From Proteromonas lacertae (Eukaryota > Sar > Bigyra > Opalinata > Proteromonadidae): a stretch of 64,000 nt of DNA. Positions 11,211 through 20,454 of the stretch are shown piece after piece. The stretch covers positions 1 to 64,000 of the forward strand of contig NGBS01000900.1 in the NCBI GenBank assembly GCA_002245135.1, given 5' to 3'. The notes beneath the pieces were generated by a model. That model ran no database searches. It saw only the letters and a list, made by a program, of their open reading frames with translations, and was not told the origin of the DNA. Both the position numbers and the translations under genes were made by a program. Position 1 is the stretch's first letter. Each line of letters begins with the position of its first letter.

Positions 11211-13454
11211 ATGAAAATAAATTCAGTTTTTATACTACTTATCCTTTCATCCCTGTCTTCATACGCATTAGGTTTTAAAATCAATCAAAAATTGATTTGT
11301 GATGGAAGTAGAAGATTTAGAGCAGATACAAAGCTCAAGTCCTGTATAAAGGTTGGTTATATTAATAATTATTACGCATTGTATGTTAATCAATACAACT
11401 CAATAAAACCAATACTTTCTTCAAATTCAACAGAATTATATTTTTCTATATATCCTCCACTTCCCGATGGTTTAAATTTAAATGCAAAAACAGGTGAAAT
11501 TAGTGGTACTCCAACAGTAGAACAATCTCTTCAAAATTATGTTGTTACTGTTAGATATTTCTTCTCAAAACCAACTAACTTCTTTGTATCAATTTCAATA
11601 GATAATAGGAACAAAAGATCTCTTGAAAATGAAGAAATATTCTTAACATCAGAAAAACACTTCAAACCATGCATACACTATAAACAAGAGAGTTATGAAT
11701 TTTTCATAGGTTTTGAAGATTCGACAGATGAAGCGTTTTGGTTAAATCCGGAAGAAGATGCTGAATTAGTTTACTCATTTGGTGAATCTAACAACAATCT
11801 ACCCTCTACTATAACAATTGATGAAGAAACAGGTAAAATAAGTGGAATTGCTCCATTAGGTTCAAACGGAACATACACTGTATCAATAGTTGTACAATTG
11901 AATATATCATCTGAAACAAAATCAGATCCTTATTATTTAACAATTAATATTATTCAACCATACTGTCCAAGTAGTAATAATTTCCCAGTAGGATTACCTG
12001 GTCAAAAAGTAGAAGGTGAATGTGATGGAGGTATGAAATTTGCTGTATGTCCAAGTGGTGAAAAATTACCAAAGTATTCTCAACCAGATACAACTTTGTG
12101 TAATCTTCAATTCACCTATACTAGTTATACATTTAAGTTCTTTTCATATTTTATGAATTCTAGTAGTGAAGCTAATCTTGGTGGAGGTATTGGTAGTTTT
12201 GTAATGGATGGTATTCCAGATAATTTGAAACATCTTTTTTCAATTGATGATTATGGAAGTGTAACTTATGATGGTAGAAATAATGCATTTAAAGCTACAA
12301 CATCCACAACTGTAAAAATAACTGGAACAGCTCCTGATGGGAAAAAATTAACTGTAAATGTAAGATATACAATTCAATTAAACAAGTGTCAAGGTGATAA
12401 AGAATACTCTTCCGTAAATATTGGTTCAAAATCAGTCAGTAAATTGGGATGTAAAGATGGTTATGTTGGTAGTGAGAAATATAGAGATTGTCTAGCAACA
12501 TCTTACCCAGCTGAATGGTCTGAAGAAAAAGGATGTACATTAGGTCCACAAATTACATATCCTAAAACCCTTTATACTTATTATTATAACTTTTACGATT
12601 CTTATGCAAAACCAAATTCTAATGATGAATTTGATGAGTATTACATTACAGCTGGTGTATTACCTACTGGTTTAGTTATGCATCCAAATGGTACAATCTC
12701 TGGCGCTCCAACTGCTGGTGGTATATATGAAATTACTATTCAAGGTAAAAAAGCTGATTATACATCCAATTTCCTAAATATTACAATTTTCGTTTATGAA
12801 CCGTTCTGTGAAGATGAAAGTGGTAAAATAGCTCATAGTGGTGAATATTATAAGAATTATACTGAATGTCCAAGATTATATGAAGGATATGTTGGGTATT
12901 ATTGTATGTTGGATAAATTAGATCCACAATTTGCACCTAATAACACAGGAATGGAATATTGTACTGTTATTAGAACTTTAGCACCAACTACTCCTTATAT
13001 TCCAATTGATTATACTTATACTGCATTTACTATATTCATAAATGGAGTTGGTAAAAAAGAACTGAGTGTATCTGAAGATAGTGTATTGATAAATTCTGTA
13101 ATAGATGTATTTAATAAGATTGATAATACATTGTATTTTACTGAAGATGATGTATTAATCACCTTAATGGATTATTCTTCAGGAACTCTTTTAAGATTCT
13201 TACAAAGCAGTTATACTGAGATTGTAGTTCAAATCACACACGAAAAATCAGAAGCATCATCTGTTACTGCTGTTATTAGAGATTTAGTTTCAGATTCATC
13301 AATGTTAGTTCAAACAATTAAAGATTTTTCAGATGATCAATTCAGTGATATGACTTCTATTACTGTCCAACAAGGAGCTAAAGGATATGATGGTAGTTGT
13401 GTATCAAATCCAATAGTGATTGTTGTGTTAGTGTTAATAATGGTTTTACTATAA
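11211..13454 (+). CDS. Secreted/GPI-type surface protein with putative-Ig (He_PIG) repeats
   Basis: I chose the ATG at 11211 because it starts a clean signal peptide (MKINSVFILLILSSLSSYA). At least three putative-Ig/cadherin-like repeats are recognisable by their LPDGLxxxxxTGxISGTP core: LPDGLNLNAKTGEISGTPT (about 11460), TIDEETGKISGIAP (about 11815) and LPTGLVMHPNGTISGAPT (about 12660). Cys-containing linkers (CPSG..., CKDGYVG) separate them. A C-terminal module at about 13010-13370 is followed by a short hydrophobic end (VIVVLVLIMVLL) without charged residues after it, which fits GPI attachment or a terminal membrane anchor. A cell-surface adhesion or recognition role is inferred. It is one intron-free reading frame. 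Confidence 0.7.
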   Translation: MKINSVFILLILSSLSSYALGFKINQKLICDGSRRFRADTKLKSCIKVGYINNYYALYVNQYNSIKPILSSNSTELYFSIYPPLPDGLNLNAKTGEISGTPTVEQSLQNYVVTVRYFFSKPTNFFVSISIDNRNKRSLENEEIFLTSEKHFKPCIHYKQESYEFFIGFEDSTDEAFWLNPEEDAELVYSFGESNNNLPSTITIDEETGKISGIAPLGSNGTYTVSIVVQLNISSETKSDPYYLTINIIQPYCPSSNNFPVGLPGQKVEGECDGGMKFAVCPSGEKLPKYSQPDTTLCNLQFTYTSYTFKFFSYFMNSSSEANLGGGIGSFVMDGIPDNLKHLFSIDDYGSVTYDGRNNAFKATTSTTVKITGTAPDGKKLTVNVRYTIQLNKCQGDKEYSSVNIGSKSVSKLGCKDGYVGSEKYRDCLATSYPAEWSEEKGCTLGPQITYPKTLYTYYYNFYDSYAKPNSNDEFDEYYITAGVLPTGLVMHPNGTISGAPTAGGIYEITIQGKKADYTSNFLNITIFVYEPFCEDESGKIAHSGEYYKNYTECPRLYEGYVGYYCMLDKLDPQFAPNNTGMEYCTVIRTLAPTTPYIPIDYTYTAFTIFINGVGKKELSVSEDSVLINSVIDVFNKIDNTLYFTEDDVLITLMDYSSGTLLRFLQSSYTEIVVQITHEKSEASSVTAVIRDLVSDSSMLVQTIKDFSDDQFSDMTSITVQQGAKGYDGSCVSNPIVIVVLVLIMVLL

Positions 13455-13518
13455 ATGTATATGTTATTATTGCTTATTTTTCACTAAACATTTTTATTTT
13501 TTGGAAATTTATAAATAA

Positions 13519-14715
13519 TTAAATTAACAAAACAATCTTTTGATTGATTCTATCTATTTTCAATATTCCATCAGCATATAACTTATACATATATTTCTTA
13601 ACTTCATTTATACTTATCTCCAAATATTCACTTACACTATTCTCATACTCTTCTATAATCATTTCACCATCATGAATATCTAATAAATATAAACATATTC
13701 CATATATATTATTTGTTTTTGCACTTTCTATAATTATTTTTCTCAATTCATCTTTCATTTCTTTCAATTTATCACAACTATCATTGTTTATATTTACTTT
13801 ATAAGGAGTACGAATTTCATTCATTGATTCAATCTCTAAATGAATATTCTTACACTCTCTTTTCAGTTTTTTAATTTCTTTTTCTTTTTTGCTTATTTCT
13901 TCTCTTATTTCTTCATCACTCTTTTTATTCTTTTTGTTTTCATTTATATTCTTTAATTTTACTTCATTACTATCATATTGAACTTGTAATTTTTCATATT
14001 TCTCATTCAATTCTTTCACATTATACTATAAATATTAATTGAAATTCTATATATACTAATTTGTGTTCATATTCTTTTCTCAATTCAGCACATTCTTTTT
14101 CATAATTACTTAATAATTCAATTTGTTTTTTCTTCTCGGTTAATTCTTTCTCTAAATCTTCAATTTCGTGGTTATATTCTCTTTCTTTTAACATTAATTC
14201 AGTCAATTCTGCTTCTTTGCTGTGAAGTTCATTTTCTAACTCTTTTTCTTCCATAGATTCTTTTTTAGCAACAGTTTTCTCTATCTCATCTTCTTCATAC
14301 TAAATAACAATAGTAATGCATAGAATACTTTACTTAATTCTGAATTAATACTTCTTATAGACGATTGTAAACCAGCATAAGTTGATCTTAATAAATTTAC
14401 CTATATAATATATGATTTATTTGCCTTTTATACTTGAGATATAATTTCATTTAATCCCTGAGAAGAAGCGATTAACTCAATCTCATCAAATACTTCCGTG
14501 ACTGTCTTTCTATTTGCATATTGTCTATTATTAGTATTAACATTATTACAATACGGATTATCACAATAGCTATGTAATCTAGCAATTTCTGAATTTCTTG
14601 CTAATCTTCTTTTAAATGGTCTAATTTCATTTAAATGGTCATCTTCAGGACATAGCTGCTTAGTTGATTCTGCCAAATTCTGTAAACACTCCAAGATTGT
14701 TGAAGAATAAGCCAT
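13519..14715 (-). CDS. Coiled-coil protein with possible C-terminal winged helix
   Basis: Four exons join in frame: one ending NEIISQ, one ending INSELSK, a coiled-coil exon (MEEKELENELHSKEAELTEL) and a last exon that ends coiled coil then IYGICLYLLDIHDGEMIIEE. The three GT-AG introns include 29-nt ones at about 14022-14050 and 14301-14329. The N-terminal 90 residues are helical and Cys/Asn-rich, the middle 170 residues are almost pure heptad coiled coil, and the last 60 look like a small winged-helix fold. That layout recalls kinetochore or spindle coiled-coil subunits, but I do not recognise the family. Head-to-head with Rab18. Confidence 0.6.
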
Positions 14716-14742
14716 TTTTGTTTATGTATTTAAATTTGTATT

Positions 14743-14760
14743 TCAAGCCGATTGTCAAGC
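14743..14760 (+). promoter_or_regulatory. Paired TCAAGCC/TCAAGC promoter-type elements
   Basis: TCAAGCC at 14743-14749 and TCAAGC at 14755-14760 sit in the 71-bp gap between the divergent coiled-coil gene and Rab18 (ATG 14787). Confidence 0.45.
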
Positions 14761-14786
14761 ATTTCGTATTGAAATTTTCTATTTAC

Positions 14787-15479
14787 ATGCAAGGGATAGC
14801 AGAAAATAATTTCGATTACCTATTTAAATTATTATTGATAGGCGATACTGGTGTTGGCAAGAGTAGGTATGTCTATAATAATAATTAATATGTGTTTAGT
14901 ATTTTGATAAGATATACAGAAAATAATTTCAGTCATAGCATTCAGAGTACAATCGGAGTAGATTTTAAAGTAAAACTAACCGAAGCGAAAGGTAAGAAAA
15001 TAAAAATGACAATTTGGGATACTGCAGGTCAAGAACGTTTTAGAACATTAACAAGTTCATATTATCGAGGAGCGCAGGGAATTATGCTAGGTATTTCTAT
15101 CTGATTATAACATTTTCTAGTTTATGATGTAACAAGAAGAGAGACCTTTGAAAATTTAGGTGCATGGGTAACAGAAGTAGATACTTATAGTCCTAATGGT
15201 GGTAAAGATGTAATAAAGTTACTAGTAGCAAATAAAATAGATATGGAGGATCAAGCAGTTTCAAGAGAAGAAGCTGAAGCTTGGGCACGTAGTAAAGGGA
15301 TGTTATTTGTAGAAGCAAGTGCAAAGACACGAGTGGGTGTAGATCAATGTTTTGAAGAATTAGTTCATAAAATATTAGATAGTCCAGTATTAATTGCTAC
15401 AGCTACAAGGAATCAAGGTCCTACTCATACAATACATGATCCATACACTCCCGCATCAGAACCTGGTGGGTGTTGTTAG
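14787..15479 (+). CDS. RAB18: Rab18-family small GTPase
   Basis: Membrane-traffic GTPase; Rab18 acts at the ER, Golgi and lipid droplets. All nucleotide-binding motifs are present: GDTGVGKS, the switch I Thr in [33 protein letters not shown] and EASAKT. The [21 protein letters not shown] and [12 protein letters not shown] segments are Rab18-like. The C-terminus GGCC is a geranylgeranylation signal. Two introns are placed exactly by the conserved sequence: 14867-14899 (33 nt, inside the Ser after GKS) and 15091-15120 (30 nt, inside LVYD). The first ATG giving a normal Rab N-terminus is 14787. Confidence 0.9.
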
Positions 15480-15576
15480 ATTTAACTAATTAATACATTA
15501 TAATTTTTTTTATTGGATATAAATACTATTGAATTATTTAAGCAAAAGCAAAATTTATAAATAAGTATAAATATAT

Positions 15577-16635
15577 CTATTTGTTAACATGCTTATTCTT
15601 ATCAAATGCATTTAGATTATCTTTACTTCCCCATAATTTACTAAAAATATCTCTATCCCTTTTCAGTAATTTAGCATCTAATGGACTATCTTCAGCATTA
15701 ATAATCAACTGTTTTACACCTTGAATTGAAGCAGAAGGATTCTTAGCAAAAGGATCAATGAAATCATTTATATCTAATAAAAACAATAAACATATATATA
15801 TATATTATATATTATACCTTTCTCTAAATCTTCTTTATTACTAATCATTTCAATATAACCCAATTCTTTAGCCACTGCAGGATGTATCTTCATACTACTA
15901 CCAATTAATTTCAACGCTTTATCTTTCCCTAATATATGTACTAATCTACCAGCACCACCCCAACCAGGTATTAATCCTAATTTACAATGAATAAACTGAA
16001 TCATTGCTTCACTTCGTCATTATACGATAATCACAGGATGTTGTAATCTCTGCACCACCACCAATAGCATACCCTTCTATTATGCAGAGTGTGATTAAAG
16101 GAAGATTTCTTATTCTCATTAAATTGTCTTGCATCATTGCACACATTCCGATTTTAGAGACTTTGTCATTGAGAAATTGCTTAGAGGTTGAGAGATCTGC
16201 TCCTGAACAAAAGGTATGATCGGCTCCTTTAAGTATTAAAACATTTCCATTGAAAGATTCAAGTGCAGTTAAATGAATTGAGAGTTGTGCAACCATTTTT
16301 GCATTTCATTGTTAAAGAATCACATGATTAAAAAATTTATAACATAAAAGATATCTAATAGCATTTTTCTTTGTTGGATTATTGATTGTTAAAGTGGCAA
16401 CATTTCCTTTCGTTTCTAATATGAAATTACCTGATCCAGGTCCTATCATAGTATAAATTAAAATATAAACATACTTGAAGAGAAACTCTTTTTGTAACAT
16501 TTCCATTTGATAAGGTTCATATCCCACATATTCTCCTAATTTTGATCTTCTTATCAGTGATTTAGAATATTGACAAAATGAATTAGCGAAACTTCTTTCA
16601 AATGAATGAGATAAAGCGAAAAACATATTCTGCAA
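15577..16635 (-). CDS. Enoyl-CoA hydratase/isomerase family protein, ECHDC1-like, mitochondrial-type N-terminus
   Basis: Crotonase-fold enzyme closest in pattern to ethylmalonyl-CoA decarboxylase (ECHDC1), which removes side-product malonyl-type CoA esters. Motifs in order: LTINNPTKKNAI, LKGADHTFCSGADL (oxyanion hole), GYAIGGGAEITTSCDYRIM, IHCKLGLIPGWGGAGRL, then a C-terminal LLKRDRDIFSKLWG. The N-terminus (FALSHSFERSFANSFCQYSK) looks like a mitochondrial presequence. A 51-nt AT-AA intron candidate (16304-16354) joins KKNAI to SAKMVAQLS at exactly family spacing. A GT-AG intron is at about 15783-15825. There is a +1 frame break at the TGA at 16009-16011 (DYRIMTK then EAMIQFIH), and the exon 1/2 junction near 16440-16475 is also off by one base. 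Divergent with PP4, 71 bp apart. Confidence 0.75.
16304..16354 (-). other. Candidate U12-type intron, AT-AA, 51 nt
   Basis: On the minus strand it starts ATATCTTTTATG and contains GATTCTTTAAC about 8-9 nt before the proposed 3' end (AATGAAA). It holds in-frame TAA and TGA codons and has no GT donor. Removal yields NPTKKNAISAKMVAQLS, which aligns without gaps to the ECHDC1 pattern NPSRMNAFSGVMM. The AA 3' end is set by frame and alignment. Confidence 0.6.
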
Positions 16636-16706
16636 AATGGGTTATTGAAAAAAGTTGTATCATTTTTGATAACCAATTTAGACATTTAAAAAGCATTATA
16701 TTTTTA

Positions 16707-17752
16707 ATGGCTGTTAGACCTCTCGATGCTCAAATAGAAGATGTATTTTGCAAAGTGCATATATTTCTTACTAGTTATACCAATGCAAATGTATATCAGA
16801 AGCTGAAGTTAAATCTCTTTGCAACAGAGCAAAGGAATTATTAATCAATGAAAATAATGTGAAAAGAATCCATTCACCTGTCACTGTATTACAGTTATAT
16901 TCATTATATAGGTGTGTGGTGATATTCATGGTCAATTCCATGATCTTTTGAAGTTATTTGAGGAGGGAGGTAAATGTCCTGAGACTAACTACTTATTTTT
17001 AGGTGATTATGTTGATAGAGGCTATCGTTGTTGTGAAACATTTTTACTTCTTCTTGCGTTAAAGGTACGATATCCAAACCGTATTACATTATTACGTGGT
17101 AATCACGAAACAAGACAAATTACTCAGGTGTATGGTTTCTACGATGAATGTTTTAAAAAATTCGGATCAATCAATGTATGGCGTTATTGTACAGATATAT
17201 TTGATTATTTAACAATAAGTGCAATAATTGATGGATCTATATTTTGTGTACATGGTGGTTTATCACCAAATATTATTTCATTAGATCAAGTATAATTTAT
17301 ATATGAAATCACATTATTTATAAAATATAGATCCGTTTAATTAATCGTAGATGCGAAGTACCTCATGAAGGTGCTATGTGTGATTTATTATGGTCAGATC
17401 CTGAAATTGTTGAATCTTGGGATATTAGTGCAAGAGGTGCTGGTTTCGTGTTTGGACATAATCAAGTGTCTGAGGTATATATATTATATATCATTATAAT
17501 ACATAGTTTAACAGATTTAATTGTTTGTCTAAGATATGTAGAGCCCATCAGTTGGTAATGGAAGGTTACAAAGAAATGTTTGATAAACAATTAGTAACAG
17601 TGTGGTCTGCACCAAATTATTGTTATAGATGTGGAAATTTAGCCTCAATAATGAATATCACAAATATTACCTATAATTATACTGTATTTGAAGCATCAGA
17701 TCGTCAAGACTCTGATCCTCCTGTCCCCACAGTGTCTGAATATTTCTTGTAA
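16707..17752 (+). CDS. PPP4C: Serine/threonine protein phosphatase 4 catalytic subunit
   Basis: PP2A-like metallophosphatase acting in DNA repair, centrosome and splicing-factor pathways. Metal and catalytic motifs are intact: [46 protein letters not shown], and [12 protein letters not shown]. The C-terminal YFL end is that of PP4. Five exons can be placed from conservation: introns 16743-16774 (32 nt), 16886-16911 (26 nt), 17290-17330 (41 nt) and 17475-17506 (32 nt). Spliced exon 2 begins [16 protein letters not shown], matching PP4 LRRCELIKESEVKALC. No frame breaks. Confidence 0.93.
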
Positions 17753-18001
17753 TAATAGATATATTTATAGGTATAAATAAATAATCATATATTTTAATAA
17801 TAAATAATTAATTCATATATACAGATCTATTATTAATAATATTATTATTATTACTGCTAACTTGATTGTTGATTTATGTTTTTGTGGGAGTATCTATTAT
17901 TAAATAAATACATATAATATTACAAACACTAAACAAATAAAACATATTAGATTTTCCTAATAACACTAGACTAACTAATTATAATTAAACTAATCTACGA
18001 G

Positions 18002-18637
18002 TCAATTGGTATCAATTTTTGGCATTTTATTTGGAGCATTACTACTACTATCAGAAGAAGAGAGTAAATTTCTAGAATCTACTAATGCTTCTGGAATATT
18101 GTCCATAGCTAATGGTCTCTTGTATGTTGCTCTTTTATGAGATATTATAATATTATCACCTGCTTCTATTCTTGCTATATCAAACAGTAGTTTTTGATAT
18201 CTTGCTCTAATATCTTCTGGGCTTTTTCCTGGTATTCTTTGACTAATTAGAACCCAACGATCAGTAGAATCTCCTACATCTCTCAGGCCTTGTTCAAATA
18301 ACGCATCTTCCTCATAAGTCCACTCAGAATCAGAACCGTTCTTGGGATATAATTCATCAACATTTTGTGAAGCTGTATTAGCAATCTCCTTTATAATATA
18401 CTTATTCTAAATATAAATACTTGTAATTTTAGAAAATATTTATGCGCGTGCCTTTTAACCTCATTAAAACTTTTGGTAGCCACATAGTCTGTGATTGCTT
18501 GCCAACCTATACAAATTATTCACATTTTCATACCTTTATCATCATTAGCATATCTTTCGAGACCTTCTACAAATTTCTGATGTTCAACAACTGTCCAATT
18601 CTAAAATATATTTTTGAAATATTTATACATCTTCCAT
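18002..18637 (-). CDS. Two-SANT/Myb protein: SHAQKYF-type then RADIALIS-type domain
   Basis: Nuclear DNA- or chromatin-binding protein. The start is MED at 18637, spliced by a 28-nt GT-AG intron directly onto NWTVVEHQKFVEGLERYA. Domain 1 ends in RHAHKYFLKLQ, a variant of the plant-type SHAQKYF signature. After a short linker, domain 2 reads SEWTYEEDALFEQGL, DRWVLISQRIPGKSPEDI and RYQKLLFDIARIEAG, the DnaJC2/RADIALIS SANT pattern. Further introns: about 27 nt inside domain 1 and about 36 nt after LKLQ. The tail is Ser-rich with a basic SHKRATYKRP. In plant DIVARICATA proteins the two domain types occur in the opposite order. Confidence 0.7.
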
Positions 18638-18671
18638 AATGAGAAATTACAAATTAAAAATTATTAACTAC

Positions 18672-18678
18672 TCAAGCT
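18672..18678 (-). promoter_or_regulatory. TCAAGCT-type promoter element
   Basis: TCAAGCTTG, nearly palindromic, lies 35 nt upstream of the SANT-gene ATG (18637, minus strand). It belongs to the recurrent upstream motif. Confidence 0.4.
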
Positions 18679-18793
18679 TGCTCAAACCTTGATACTTCAT
18701 CCAATCATTTTTCTTTTGTTGATATTTTCATCAAATAAATAAGAATACTAAAAAGAAAACTCATATAAACAAAAATCTAATTATTAATAAGGA

Positions 18794-20367
18794 TTAGCAC
18801 GTTAAATTCAATGGTTTCGATGAATATCCACCTGTTTTTTCGTACTATTTCAAGTATAGATAAAAATAATGAAATATTGTGTATGTATATATATACGAAA
18901 TTCTTTACTTGTTGAAAATACTCTTTTGCTTGAGGATAATTACTATCTGCATTTAAAACAGTTTGAAAATCTTTTATTGCTTTCTGCAAACTATTCTGAT
19001 TAGTTAACCTAGTAAATATATTTTATAATTAAATAATACGCAACAGCTCTTACAAAATATGCATCAATATAATCATCACAAATTTGAATGGCTTGTGTAA
19101 GAAGGTCAATAGCTTCTTTGTATTTCCCTTCTTGAGTCTTTTGCTTTCCTAACATCGTTCTATTAAAATAAAATAATATAGATTATTCCTTTCTTTTGCC
19201 CATTTTTGATTTTGTGATTCTCTCATATGATCAAAATAGAATCTCTCTTCAAATGTGTCTGTATTGATTAGTGATTTATTTGGATATACTCCATAGAATC
19301 TAATCATATTGTCTAACGAATAAGGATTATTGAAATAATCATCATTTTCTAAATCTTTATTATACCTAATAACAATTATAATTCTTATATAAAATACGAT
19401 TTGTCTTTATTATCGATATAATACTGTAAATTATTCATTTTTGAAAAACCAAAGTACGGATTGTCATCAATAGGAATATTATTCTTATAATGATTGTTGT
19501 GATTTCACAATATCACCATTTTCAATACCACAATTTGATAAAGCTTTATCAACTGATTTATTACTTCTCATATTTTCAACAATTTCATGTATTGATGGAA
19601 TAATACTTGGTTTATCATTTTTATTGGCTGTTTCAAATGTTGGTATAATAATTGGGGAATGTGGTGGTGAAGGTAAAGGTAATGCTGATGATAATAGTAT
19701 TTGTTAATTTTGAATCACGAGGAGTATTTGGATTATGTTCAACATTGTTATTAAATTTAGGAGGTTGTTGTAATTCTTTTGATCTTTTCGGTGAAGGTGA
19801 AGGTGAATGTGAAGAAGTAGTAGTAGAAGAAGAAGAAGAGGAGGAGGAGGATATTGATATATGTGAATGAGAATGAGAATTATATTTTTGATGAAAATTT
19901 GTGTAAGAATCTTTTATTTTTGGTTTATATTGTTGTTGTTCTTTATCTATTATCTGAGATGAACTATGATGCGAATGAGTAGAACTAGAATGATATCTAT
20001 CTCTATAATTCTTTGAACGAGATCTGGAATGGGATTTATGTGACTTTGATGAATGCGAAGATTGATGAGAATTGGGCGAATTATAATGACTGTGATGATG
20101 TTTTGGAGAATGGTAGTGATGAGTTTTTCTAGTTCTACTATCTGTTTCATAGTTATTTTTCATTTCATATTCATTATTCTCTGATCTCTTCCTTTTATAA
20201 CTATTATCATCCATTCCATTATCTCTACAATCTTCATTTCTTTGTTTGTTTGAATTACTACTTCGATGAAGGAATATTGGTGGTTTATCTTGCTTATCTG
20301 TTGTTAAACTACTTAATAAAGGTCTTGTTGGTCTTATTGAATTCGAAGATGCATTATTTAACGACAT
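18794..20367 (-). CDS. RS/His-rich protein with C-terminal TPRs
   Basis: The N-terminal 200 residues are rich in Ser, Arg, His and Asn (SKSHKSHSRSRSKNYRDRYH), typical of splicing-associated proteins, and lead into a Pro/Ser segment (PLPSPPHSP). The C-terminus has two to three TPRs: GKQKTQEGKYKEAIDLLTQ, DAYFVRAVALTNQNSL and AIKDFQTVLNADSNYPQAKE. Introns of 25-50 nt join the exons, one with an apparent GA donor (near 19168-19196). A +1 break lies between about 19636 and 19705: codon use and the Pro/Ser composition change register upstream of the TGA. The overall RS-plus-TPR plan resembles TTC14-type proteins; the family is not certain. Divergent with BRE1 (87 bp). Confidence 0.55.
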
Positions 20368-20454
20368 AAATCAAATTCAAAATTACCAAACGAATCTATT
20401 TTACTAATTATTCCAAAAAATAGGGTCGTTTTTAATTTTGCATTATGATAAATT

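Noticed and set aside
18395-18430. A 14- or 20-nt intron after LKLQ in the SANT gene
   Set aside because: Both keep frame, but a 36-nt GT-AG choice from the same donor also keeps frame and matches the size of the other introns.
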